Below, piece after piece: positions 46,726 to 58,488 of a DNA stretch of 64,000 nt (position 1 is the stretch's first letter; each line of letters begins with the position of its first letter). Both the position numbers and the translations under genes were made by a program. Origin of the DNA: Prevotella sp. (GTDB lineage: Bacteria; Bacteroidota; Bacteroidia; Bacteroidales; Bacteroidaceae); contig JAIKWS010000035.1 in assembly GCA_024684515.1 (NCBI GenBank), forward strand, positions 1 through 64,000. The letters are read 5' to 3'. The notes beneath the pieces were generated by a model. The model was not told where the DNA came from and did no database searches. It was given only the letters and a program-made list of their open reading frames with translations.

Positions 46726-46860
46726 CAATAGGAAAATAGCGTTTTTCTTCATAAGATCAAGACATATAAAGGTTATTAGTTAGTAGTTAGTTATCGTTAG
46801 TTATGGTAAAACTAATCGTTGGCGGATTCCTGTATGAGAATATCGGGTCCGCCTTTTTTG
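46726..46860 (+). ncRNA. Candidate small RNA of about 135 nt
   Basis: The segment starts about six bases after a -7 element and ends in a terminator: GGCGGA (46821-46826), 21-base loop, TCCGCC (46848-46853), then TTTTTT. Between them are GTTAGTTA-like direct repeats (about 46776-46802) and CGTTAGTT, which can pair with AACTAATCG nearby. No convincing open reading frame with a start signal lies in it. No known family is recognised. Confidence 0.4.
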
Positions 46861-46906
46861 TGTGCACGACATGAGTGTTGGTCTAACGGATGTTTTCCGC
46901 CCTGCC

Positions 46907-46994
46907 TAGGAACAAAATATTCCCACCTTGGGAATATTTTGTTCCCAGCCTGGGAAGAAATTATTCCCACCTTGGGAATACATTTTTCGTAAGA
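46907..46994. repeat. 22-bp periodic array 2 (four units)
   Basis: Units start at 46907, 46929, 46951 and 46973 (TAGGAACAAAA..., TGGGAATATTTT..., TGGGAAGAAATT..., TGGGAATACATT...), exactly 22 bp apart. Units 1-3 are inverted repeats of the form GGGAA-AT tract-TTCCCA; the fourth lacks the closing half. GGAACAAAATATTCCCA (46909-46925) and its exact complement (46929-46945) form 17-bp arms. The 872-bp gap 46523-47394 also holds a terminator, a possible small RNA, an 11-bp tandem repeat, a G-rich tract and a minus-strand terminator. Confidence 0.75.
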
Positions 46995-47077
46995 TTCCCA
47001 AGTCTGACGGAAGAAAACCAACCTCTGCTAGATAGTAACTCTTTCTGACAATAATACAACTGCTAAGCATTTTTCAT

Positions 47078-47110
47078 CCATAGGCCTACCATAGACCTAC
47101 CATAGACCTT
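47078..47110. repeat. 11-bp tandem repeat, three copies
   Basis: CCATAGGCCTA, CCATAGACCTA and CCATAGACCTT follow each other at 47078, 47089 and 47100. The period is half that of the neighbouring 22-bp array. Confidence 0.65.
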
Positions 47111-47286
47111 CCTCTGTCGATGATGACGAAGGCAGATTTCGTCCAGTTTCTTAGAGGTGATAAAATCAGGAAAAATTGTCTGTTTTTTCTCTAAGATTAG
47201 CCTTTTTGATACCCTCCAAGGTTGGTTGTCCTGTAAAGGCAAGAAGTCCAAGAAAGGAAAGAAGCGGCAGTGGAGGGACTGGACAA

Positions 47287-47303
47287 GGGTGGGGTGGGGT
47301 GGG
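47287..47303 (+). other. G-quadruplex-forming motif
   Basis: GGGTGGGGTGGGGTGGG has four G runs separated by single T loops, which is among the most stable quadruplex patterns. It is eight bases beyond the minus-strand terminator at 47311-47344. Confidence 0.6.
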
Positions 47304-47310
47304 TGATTGG

Positions 47311-47344
47311 AAATAAAAGGAGCAACACCGTACGATGCTGCTCC
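47311..47344 (-). terminator. Terminator of the GH43-esterase-GH115 operon
   Basis: On the minus strand GGAGCA (47339-47344) pairs with TGCTCC (47319-47324) over a 14-base loop and is followed by TTTTATTT. It lies about 50 bases past the GH115 stop at 47395. Confidence 0.65.
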
Positions 47345-47394
47345 CTTTATGATGCCTGCTGTTTGCAAGTGAATGTATGCTGTGCTTGCTGCCG

Positions 47395-49854
47395 CTATCT
47401 GGTTTGTTCAACAGCAGACTCGTCCATAAACAGATGGGAGGGAAGATAGCCTCCGAAGTCAACGACAATCTTCTCGAAGACGATGCCTGGATGCTTCGGA
47501 CAGATGGTCAGCGTATGCACATCGGCCTTGCCTACCGGCACTTCCACCACCTTCTCGACAATACGACGGGCTACGGCAGGATAGAACTCGCTGTACATGT
47601 AGGGCTGGCGATCGACCAGCGTCTTGTTGAAGTTGATGGTCTGTGGTTCTGAGCCATCGAGGCTGACGGTATACTCATGTCCTCCGATATTGAGGAAGTC
47701 GAGTGTCGACTTGACCACCACATGCACTTTCACCCGTGCCGGAGCATCGTTTGGCAGACGGAACTGGTAGCTGAGCGAGGCACCATCGACGGGCTGCGTA
47801 TAGGGTGTCAGTGCCACGGCACTGCGTGTGCGGCCATAATAGGGATAGACCGTCCACTGTGTGCCCTCAGGAGCGATGGCACTGGCATAGTGCTCGGCCT
47901 CCATAGCTACATAGCCATTGCTGGGCTGGAAGAGCCAGCCTCCTTGTTGCCCTGCTTTCACCTGTTTGGTGGCTGGCATCATGTCGCGTGGGAAGTCATC
48001 ATTCCACTGTCTATAGCCTATGTGCTTCTGTGTCATCATGCCATCCCACTTGCCACCGGCAATGTCCTTGTTGTACTGGCGACAGAGCAGTGAGTCGCGA
48101 CGGAAGCACTGTGCTACTCGCTGTGCCCACGCATTGGCATCAGGATTGCCTTTGCTGGCCAGGTAGCGGTTCATGGCCTGGGCATAGTACATATCGTAGA
48201 GGTTGGCCATGCCCTGTACTGGGAAGAGGATAATCTGCCGATAGAAGTCACGAGCCTCGGCAGGTATGTCGTCGAAGAGACGTAGTGCCCTCAGTTCAAG
48301 CCGCTGATAGGCATCAGCCACCTGTTGCCACTCGCCAGTCTCCACATTGTAGGTGCTGGCATCGAGCATCTCGGGGGTGACACGTGCCATGTACTGGCAG
48401 TTCTGGTTGTAGATGTCTGCAGCCTCCTCAGCGATGGCCTTGCTAAAGACGTCGCTGAAGAAGTGCTGTGTGTGCTGAGTGACATTCTGCTGGTTGTACT
48501 CCTTTGGGTTCCATGCCATGTCCATGAATAGCTGTATGGGATATTCCATTGGCTTGAGATCACCCACGTTGAGTATCCACATGCGGTGGATGCCGAAGTC
48601 GTAAGCCAGCGAGAGCTGTTCGAACATCTGCTGTGTCTGTGTGACGTTGAGCCACTTTGAGTTGCGTGGTGCTCCTACATAGTCGACGTGGTAGTAGATG
48701 CCCCATCCACCCTTGTGCAGTCGCTCCTCAGCATTGGGCACTCGACGGATGTCGCCCCAGTTGTCATCGCTGATGAGTACGATGACATCGTCAGGCACAC
48801 GGAAGCCGGCATCGTAGTAGTCCTGCACCTCCTTGTAGAGTGCCCACACCTGTGTAGTCTTGTTGGCCGGCTTTCCAGTGACCTGCTTGATAATCTTGCG
48901 CTGGTTGCTGATGATCCGCTCCATGAGTCCTGTGTCAGTCTTGTCGCCCATAGCCTCATCGCCATCGCCACGCATGCCAATGGTCACGATATCCTCGGTG
49001 CCCTTCATGCGTTCTATTCCCTCTCTGAAGAACTGGTCGAGCTTCTGCTGGTTTGTCTGATAGTTCCATGCTCCCCACTTGTTGCGGTTGCGTGCATACT
49101 CCTGATGGTTGCGTGCCATAGGCTCGTGATGGCTGGTTCCCATGATGATGCCCATGCGGTCGGCCGTCTTGCTGTTCTCTGGGTCGTCGGCATAGAAAGC
49201 CCATGACCACATGGCAGGCCACATCATGTTGCCCTTCAGGCGGAGGATGAGCTCGAAGACCTTCTCGTAGAAGCGATGATCGCCATAGTTGGTGCCGAAG
49301 GTATTCTTCACCCATGACGTGAGACAAGGAGCCTCATCGTTGAGGAAGATACCACGGAACTCGACGGCAGGCTCTCCATCGGTAAAGCAGCCCTGTTTGA
49401 CATAGGCTTGAGAGTGCTTCTCGACAGGCACGTCTGCCCACCAGTACCACGGTGAGACACCCAGCTGCCGGCTGAGCTCATAGATGCCGTAGATGGTGCC
49501 ACGACGGTCGCTGCCGGCGATGACTACTTGTCCGTCGATGGTGGTAATGAGGAACTTCTCTCGCATGCCCTTCAGCCCTGGCAGCTGTCCCTGTTTCACC
49601 ATGCGGTCGATCTCGGCATTCCTGCCAATGGTGCCCACGAGGATCGCTGCCTCGTGGCCAATCGTCTTCTGCATATCACTACGCAGGTTGCCGATGGCAA
49701 TCAGCACACCCTCATAATCCTGCTCGCTATAGCTGATGGCACCTTGCTTCAACGGCACGGCACCGTCCTGAGGTGTGAAGGACACAAAAGGCTCTGCCGC
49801 CTGCATAGTCAGTACGCAGACGGAGAGCAATAATATTATTCTGAATCGTTTCAT
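47395..49854 (-). CDS. GH115 xylan alpha-1,2-glucuronidase
   Basis: An 819-residue secreted enzyme; the signal peptide ends near residue 19 (LTMQAAEP). Family features include RGTIYGIYELSRQLGVSPWYWW, AVEFRGIFLNDEAP, LKGNMMWPAMW, GTSHHEPM and TIGMRGDGDEAM, all typical of GH115. These enzymes remove (4-O-methyl)glucuronic acid from internal or terminal xylose of glucuronoxylan. The last 170 residues (SNGYVAMEAEHYASAI onward) look like the C-terminal sandwich usual in the family. It is third in an operon after a GH43 and a double esterase, with a 46-base gap. Confidence 0.92.
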   Translation of the reverse strand: MKRFRIILLLSVCVLTMQAAEPFVSFTPQDGAVPLKQGAISYSEQDYEGVLIAIGNLRSDMQKTIGHEAAILVGTIGRNAEIDRMVKQGQLPGLKGMREKFLITTIDGQVVIAGSDRRGTIYGIYELSRQLGVSPWYWWADVPVEKHSQAYVKQGCFTDGEPAVEFRGIFLNDEAPCLTSWVKNTFGTNYGDHRFYEKVFELILRLKGNMMWPAMWSWAFYADDPENSKTADRMGIIMGTSHHEPMARNHQEYARNRNKWGAWNYQTNQQKLDQFFREGIERMKGTEDIVTIGMRGDGDEAMGDKTDTGLMERIISNQRKIIKQVTGKPANKTTQVWALYKEVQDYYDAGFRVPDDVIVLISDDNWGDIRRVPNAEERLHKGGWGIYYHVDYVGAPRNSKWLNVTQTQQMFEQLSLAYDFGIHRMWILNVGDLKPMEYPIQLFMDMAWNPKEYNQQNVTQHTQHFFSDVFSKAIAEEAADIYNQNCQYMARVTPEMLDASTYNVETGEWQQVADAYQRLELRALRLFDDIPAEARDFYRQIILFPVQGMANLYDMYYAQAMNRYLASKGNPDANAWAQRVAQCFRRDSLLCRQYNKDIAGGKWDGMMTQKHIGYRQWNDDFPRDMMPATKQVKAGQQGGWLFQPSNGYVAMEAEHYASAIAPEGTQWTVYPYYGRTRSAVALTPYTQPVDGASLSYQFRLPNDAPARVKVHVVVKSTLDFLNIGGHEYTVSLDGSEPQTINFNKTLVDRQPYMYSEFYPAVARRIVEKVVEVPVGKADVHTLTICPKHPGIVFEKIVVDFGGYLPSHLFMDESAVEQTR

Positions 49855-49900
49855 TCGTTATGGTCTTTGAAAAAGGTTTGTGATAGTAGTTGGGAAAGGA

Positions 49901-53931
<4,031 letters not shown>

Positions 53932-53966
53932 GTTAATATTGGAAAATTATGTCATTCTTTTCGCTG

Positions 53967-53974
53967 CAAAATTA
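53967..53974 (-). promoter_or_regulatory. -7 element of the GH43-esterase-GH115 operon
   Basis: Minus-strand reading gives TAATTTTG, a perfect -7 match, 35 bases before the ATG at 53931. It lies directly after the terminator of the upstream operon (53976-54004); the -33 position falls inside the terminator stem and has no TTTG. Confidence 0.55.
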
Positions 53975-53975
53975 C

Positions 53976-54004
53976 ACAAAAAACGCCGAACACGTGTTCG
54001 GCGT
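53976..54004 (-). terminator. Terminator of the GH98-GH95-GH97 operon
   Basis: A perfect 22-bp palindrome (53983-54004, centre CACGTG) is followed on the minus strand by TTTTTTGTG. It begins 25 bases after the GH97 stop at 54030. It is the strongest hairpin of the window. Confidence 0.85.
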
Positions 54005-54029
54005 TGTACCAGATTATATCGTAAATGTA

Positions 54030-55979
54030 TCATTTCGCATCGCTCACCACGACAAAAGCACCATTCTCCGGAATTTCCACTTTCAAGGTCGAACGTTTCA
54101 CCTTTTGCACCTTCTGACTACCCACCAGTTTGGCATCATCGCTATAGTAGTCAACGGTGGTCACATCGGCAGGCAGAGTGACGGTGGTCTTCACCGTTTC
54201 CTTCTGACCATTGATGCCTGCGACGTACCATTTGCTGCCTGCCCTACGAGCAATGATGGCATATTTGCCGGGATAGCCGTCGATGAAGCGTACCTCGTCC
54301 CAGGTGGTGGGTACATCCTTCATGAACTGTATGGCCCAGTCGGGAGCATCGTCCAGATTGTTGGGGGCGAGTGCAAAATGCTGCACGCTGCTCTGGAAGA
54401 GAACGGCCGTTGCCAGTGCAAAGACATCACTCGTGCGTCGTGTGGTGCCATGTTGGTTGTCCTTGCCATAGTGCTTGTTGAGGGTAGAACCTCCAAAGTC
54501 CATCGACCCCACCACATTGCGAATGAAGGTATGTGTGCAGGCATTGCGGGCTTCAGCATCGCAGGCACCCTGTCCGAAATGCAGGTTCTCGCTGGCCAGT
54601 ACGGCTTCGCTGGCCACATAGTTGGGGTACATGCGTTCCCATCCTCGGGGCAGTGTACATCCGTGGAAGATGACCTGGAGCCCGAAATCGTTGGCATCGG
54701 TGAGAATGTCCTCATAGAGCTGCATCATGGCTTGCTTGTCGCCACCGAAGAAGTCAACCTTGATACCCAGTATGCCGTTCTGCTGCATCCATGCCATCTC
54801 CTGCCGGCGTACAGCACTACGGTCTAGCTTATGGCGAGGTCCCTGCGGGGCATCATTCCACGCACCGTTGCTGTTGTACCAGAGGAAGAGTCCTACACCC
54901 TTCGACTGTGCATAACGTGAGAGCTCTGCCATACGGTCGTAGCCTATCTGTGTATCCCATAGGGCATCGACAAGCACCGAGCGATAGCCCATCGCTGCCG
55001 AGAAATCGATATAGCGCTTCTGTTCATCGAAGTTGCAGCTGCCATCCATACCGATGATCCACGACCACGATCCCTTGCCATAGGTATAGTCGCGAGAGGC
55101 CTTGTACTTTGGCTGCACCAGGTCGTTGGCTACGGTGCTTTCTACGATTGGAGCTAAGGTGTTGCCTAGGGTAATAGTACGCCATGGTGTCAGTGCCGGC
55201 AAACTGACGGCAGCCGAGGTCGACCCCACGCCATTCAGCTCGGCAGGCAGGGGGAATCCAATCTGATAGCTGGCACCACCCGTGTTCTGCAGTCGGCAGC
55301 CCACATAGTTGCCATCGGTGCCCGTCTCGCTGATGAGCAGCCAGCCAGAGGCCTCGTGAAACAGGCATGGGAAGGTGAAGCCGGCACCCCATCCGTTCTT
55401 GCCCATCTCCTCGTCGTATCCATAGCCTGTCTCGTAGCTGGGAGCCGTACGGGCAAAGCCTGTCATAGGCCGCATCTGCGGACAGAGAAACGTAGTCGTA
55501 CCGTCGGGCAAGACAAATCCCGTAGCCTCCTCCTCGATGACGCCAGCCAGCGTCTGTCCCTTCGCGTAGACCTTATAGCGGAAGGCTACATCGCGATTGG
55601 ACACACGGAAGATGATGTCGAGGGCTTGCTTGTCCTGCTGATTGAAATGGCAGGTAGCCTCGGTGGCCGTGTAGGAGATATGGCTTTGTTTCCACGTCTT
55701 CAGTTCATACTGGTCGCTGACGGTCTTAACGTCGCAGTTCTTCAGCGTGAGTCCCTGCGTGAGGTCGGCAAAGTTGGTCTTCAGGCCCAGTGGCGATGGC
55801 TTCAGGAAGGTTGTCCCCTCGAGCATCACCTGATAGGTGGGCCGTCCCTGCTCGTCGTTGACTACTACAACAATCTTTCCGTCAGGACTGCTGAATCGCT
55901 GTTCTGCTGCCTGTGCCGGCTGTGTGGTGATGGCTGCCAACAGCAGGGCCATCGATGTGAATAGGTGTTGGATTTTCAT
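54030..55979 (-). CDS. GH97 glycosidase, retaining alpha-galactosidase-like
   Basis: A 649-residue secreted enzyme with signal peptide to about residue 25 (AQAAEQ). The family is shown by GYRSVLVDALWD, LFLWYNSNGAWND, GIKVDFFGGDKQ and QVIFHGCTLPRGWER. Asp409 in IKVDF occupies the nucleophile place of retaining GH97 enzymes such as BtGal97b, and Glu458 (ASEAV) is the acid/base candidate, so alpha-galactosidase action is more likely than the inverting alpha-glucosidase of SusB. The gene follows the GH95 stop with a gap of one base and ends at a strong terminator. Confidence 0.85.
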   Translation of the reverse strand: MKIQHLFTSMALLLAAITTQPAQAAEQRFSSPDGKIVVVVNDEQGRPTYQVMLEGTTFLKPSPLGLKTNFADLTQGLTLKNCDVKTVSDQYELKTWKQSHISYTATEATCHFNQQDKQALDIIFRVSNRDVAFRYKVYAKGQTLAGVIEEEATGFVLPDGTTTFLCPQMRPMTGFARTAPSYETGYGYDEEMGKNGWGAGFTFPCLFHEASGWLLISETGTDGNYVGCRLQNTGGASYQIGFPLPAELNGVGSTSAAVSLPALTPWRTITLGNTLAPIVESTVANDLVQPKYKASRDYTYGKGSWSWIIGMDGSCNFDEQKRYIDFSAAMGYRSVLVDALWDTQIGYDRMAELSRYAQSKGVGLFLWYNSNGAWNDAPQGPRHKLDRSAVRRQEMAWMQQNGILGIKVDFFGGDKQAMMQLYEDILTDANDFGLQVIFHGCTLPRGWERMYPNYVASEAVLASENLHFGQGACDAEARNACTHTFIRNVVGSMDFGGSTLNKHYGKDNQHGTTRRTSDVFALATAVLFQSSVQHFALAPNNLDDAPDWAIQFMKDVPTTWDEVRFIDGYPGKYAIIARRAGSKWYVAGINGQKETVKTTVTLPADVTTVDYYSDDAKLVGSQKVQKVKRSTLKVEIPENGAFVVVSDAK

Positions 55980-55980
55980 A

Positions 55981-58479
55981 TCATCTGTTCATTTCATTAG
56001 TAATCTTATAGGTTCCTCCAGCCTTGGTCTTCAGGTCGTATTCATAGACCTTTCTCAATGGGAGCATGCTGAAATCCTGCAGTTCTGCGGAGTGCAGGGG
56101 CTCTCTGATCTGTGCCGGCTCCAGCAGGGGATTGGGACAGTTGCCCGTTGCCGGCTGCAAGCCACTACCCTTGAGTGGCCAGTAGGAACGCAGACGCAGG
56201 GTGCCTCCGATGGTAGAACGTATGACGGCACGCTCGATGGCATTATCGTCCCAGTCGATGGCCACCTCGAAGCCTCCACGCGTGCGAAGCCCCGTCACCT
56301 CACCCTCGTCCCAGCTGTCAGGCAGAGCCGGCAACAGGTGTACGGCACCATCGTGGCTCTGCACCAGCATCTCGCAGATGCCTGCCGAAACGCCAAAGTT
56401 GCCATCTATCTGGAAGGGAGGATGAGCGTCAAACAGATTGGGGTAGGTACGTCCGTCGGGATAGTCACGGGCCTTGGAGTCGTCGGGCAATAGGTGTAGC
56501 ATGTTCTTGATGATCTGGAAGGCATGATTGCCATCGAGCATGCGTGCCCAGAAATTGGTCTTCCACCCCAGGCTCCATCCTGTGGCCTTGTCGCCACGCT
56601 GCTGCAGGGTGTTGGCAGCTGCCGTGAAGAGGTCAGGATGCGTATAGGGAGAAATCTGGTTCGATGGATAGAGGCCATAGAGATGGCTGATGTGGCGATG
56701 CTCATCCTTCGGATCGTCGGCATCGATAAGCCACTCCTGCAGCTGTCCGTAGCGTCCTATCTGCATGGGAGGCAACTGGGCTGTCATCGTCTTCAGACGT
56801 GCAATGTCCGAGCCATCCTTGCCCAGTATCTCTGCTGCCTTGAGTGTGGCTGTCAGCACGTCGAAGGCTATCTGATTGTCCATCGTCGATCCTGCTGTGA
56901 CGTTCGTGCCCTTACCTCTGGGGCCGTGCTCGGGCGATACGGTGGGCACCGTCATCAGCCATCCTGCCGCCTGCTTCACCTCACCATCGGCAGGATAGGT
57001 CTGCATATAGTCGGCCAGGAAGTCAGCAGCACCTTTCAGAATGTCGTAATGGTCGGCCAGGAACTGACGGTCGCCGGTATAGAGATAGTGCTGCCAGATA
57101 TGTGTTGTGAGCCAGGAACCACCAGTGGGGAACATCCCCCAGGGTGTGCCGTCGACAGGTCCTGCGATGCGCCATAGGTCAGTATTGTGATGGGCCACCC
57201 ATCCACGACAGCCATACATGTCTGTGGCTGTCCTGACGCCTGTCTGGCTGAGGTCACGTATCATATCGAACAACGGATGCTGGGTTTCCATCAGATTGCC
57301 TACGGTGGCGGGCCAGTAGTTCATCTCAGCATTGATATTGATGGTATATTTCGAATCCCAGGGGGCATTCAGCTTGTCGTTCCATATGCCTTGCAGGTTG
57401 GCAGGCTGTCCTCCTGGCTGTGAGGAGCAGATGAGCAGGTAGCGGCCATACTGCATCATCAGCGACACCAATTCAAGGTCGGTGCCACCGCTACTGGCAA
57501 AGGCCTCCACACGCTTGTCCGTCTCCAGTTCCGACTGATCGGTGTCGGGCAAATCCAGCGTCACACGGTTGTACTGTGCACGGTATTTCTTCAGATGGGC
57601 ATTGAGCAACTGCTTATAGGACTTGCGCTTGAGCGAGGCCAGTGTCTGTTTGTTCTTCTGATCAGCATCGCCACTGACGTCGTGATAGTTGACAAAATTG
57701 GTGGCTGCCACGATATAGAGGGTGGCTATGGTGGCATCAGTGACGCGCAGTGCCTGATTGTCGACACTCACCTTGCCATCGGCCTCTACCAGCACTTTGC
57801 AGTCGGCCGTCAGCCCTGCCTTGATGCCTTCGTGATCGGCACCCTCGATGGTGGCAGAGAGCATATTGACCTGACCATTGCCCCCTTTGGCAACCACAGG
57901 AATCACCTTGCTCTTCAGCTGACTGTCGAAGCCAATGCCAAACGACAGCGCACGTTTCTGATCGGCCTCCAGCCGCACGACGATGACATTATCGGCCAAC
58001 GAGGCAAAGACCGTACGTTCGTACTCGACACCATGATACTTATACTCGGTGGTAGCGGTGGCATCGCCTAGGTTGAGCTCGCGACGATAGTCGCTGACAT
58101 GATCGTGCCCCAGCGTCAGTTTCAGGCTGCCCAGCGGCAGATAGCGCATGCCGTGAGGACCCTTCACGAAGTGCTGGTCGAGGAGCTTGGCTGCCTCGCC
58201 CTCCTTGCCCTCGAAGATCAGCCGTCGTACCTCTGGCAGGTAGCTCTTTGCCTCTGCGACATTATTATCATGTGGAGAGCCAGTCCAGAAGGTCTCTTCG
58301 TTCAACTGTATTTCCTCAATCTGCGTACCACCATAGACCATAGCCCCCAGATGGGAGTTGCCTACAGGCAGGGCTTCCAGCCAGTGGGCAGCAGGATGAC
58401 TGTACCAGAGCTTATGTTCCTGTGCTCCCAGTGTCAGGGTAAGGCCCAGCAGGGCCATCATCAATAGTTGCTTTTTCAT
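55981..58479 (-). CDS. GH95 alpha-L-fucosidase/alpha-L-galactosidase
   Basis: An 832-residue secreted enzyme, signal peptide to about residue 19 (LGAQE). GH95 is recognised by WLEALPVGNSHLGAMVYGG near the N-terminus, the N-x-N substrate motif NINAEMNYWPA, SPEHGPRGKGTNV and FQIDGNFGVSAGICEML (with the conserved Asp). Enzymes of this family cleave alpha-L-fucose or alpha-L-galactose. In a xylan locus, L-galactose capping of corn glucuronoarabinoxylan is a fitting target. Between GH98 (gap 9 bases) and GH97 (gap 1 base). Confidence 0.92.
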   Translation of the reverse strand: MKKQLLMMALLGLTLTLGAQEHKLWYSHPAAHWLEALPVGNSHLGAMVYGGTQIEEIQLNEETFWTGSPHDNNVAEAKSYLPEVRRLIFEGKEGEAAKLLDQHFVKGPHGMRYLPLGSLKLTLGHDHVSDYRRELNLGDATATTEYKYHGVEYERTVFASLADNVIVVRLEADQKRALSFGIGFDSQLKSKVIPVVAKGGNGQVNMLSATIEGADHEGIKAGLTADCKVLVEADGKVSVDNQALRVTDATIATLYIVAATNFVNYHDVSGDADQKNKQTLASLKRKSYKQLLNAHLKKYRAQYNRVTLDLPDTDQSELETDKRVEAFASSGGTDLELVSLMMQYGRYLLICSSQPGGQPANLQGIWNDKLNAPWDSKYTININAEMNYWPATVGNLMETQHPLFDMIRDLSQTGVRTATDMYGCRGWVAHHNTDLWRIAGPVDGTPWGMFPTGGSWLTTHIWQHYLYTGDRQFLADHYDILKGAADFLADYMQTYPADGEVKQAAGWLMTVPTVSPEHGPRGKGTNVTAGSTMDNQIAFDVLTATLKAAEILGKDGSDIARLKTMTAQLPPMQIGRYGQLQEWLIDADDPKDEHRHISHLYGLYPSNQISPYTHPDLFTAAANTLQQRGDKATGWSLGWKTNFWARMLDGNHAFQIIKNMLHLLPDDSKARDYPDGRTYPNLFDAHPPFQIDGNFGVSAGICEMLVQSHDGAVHLLPALPDSWDEGEVTGLRTRGGFEVAIDWDDNAIERAVIRSTIGGTLRLRSYWPLKGSGLQPATGNCPNPLLEPAQIREPLHSAELQDFSMLPLRKVYEYDLKTKAGGTYKITNEMNR

Positions 58480-58488
58480 CGTAAGTTG

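Noticed and set aside
46519..46731. Plus-strand open frame of 70 codons after SusD2
   Set aside because: It overlaps the SusD2 stop and runs through the operon terminator.
47054..47394. Small minus-strand genes in the gap past GH115
   Set aside because: Frames cross the terminator, the G-rich tract and the 11-bp repeat and have no start signals.
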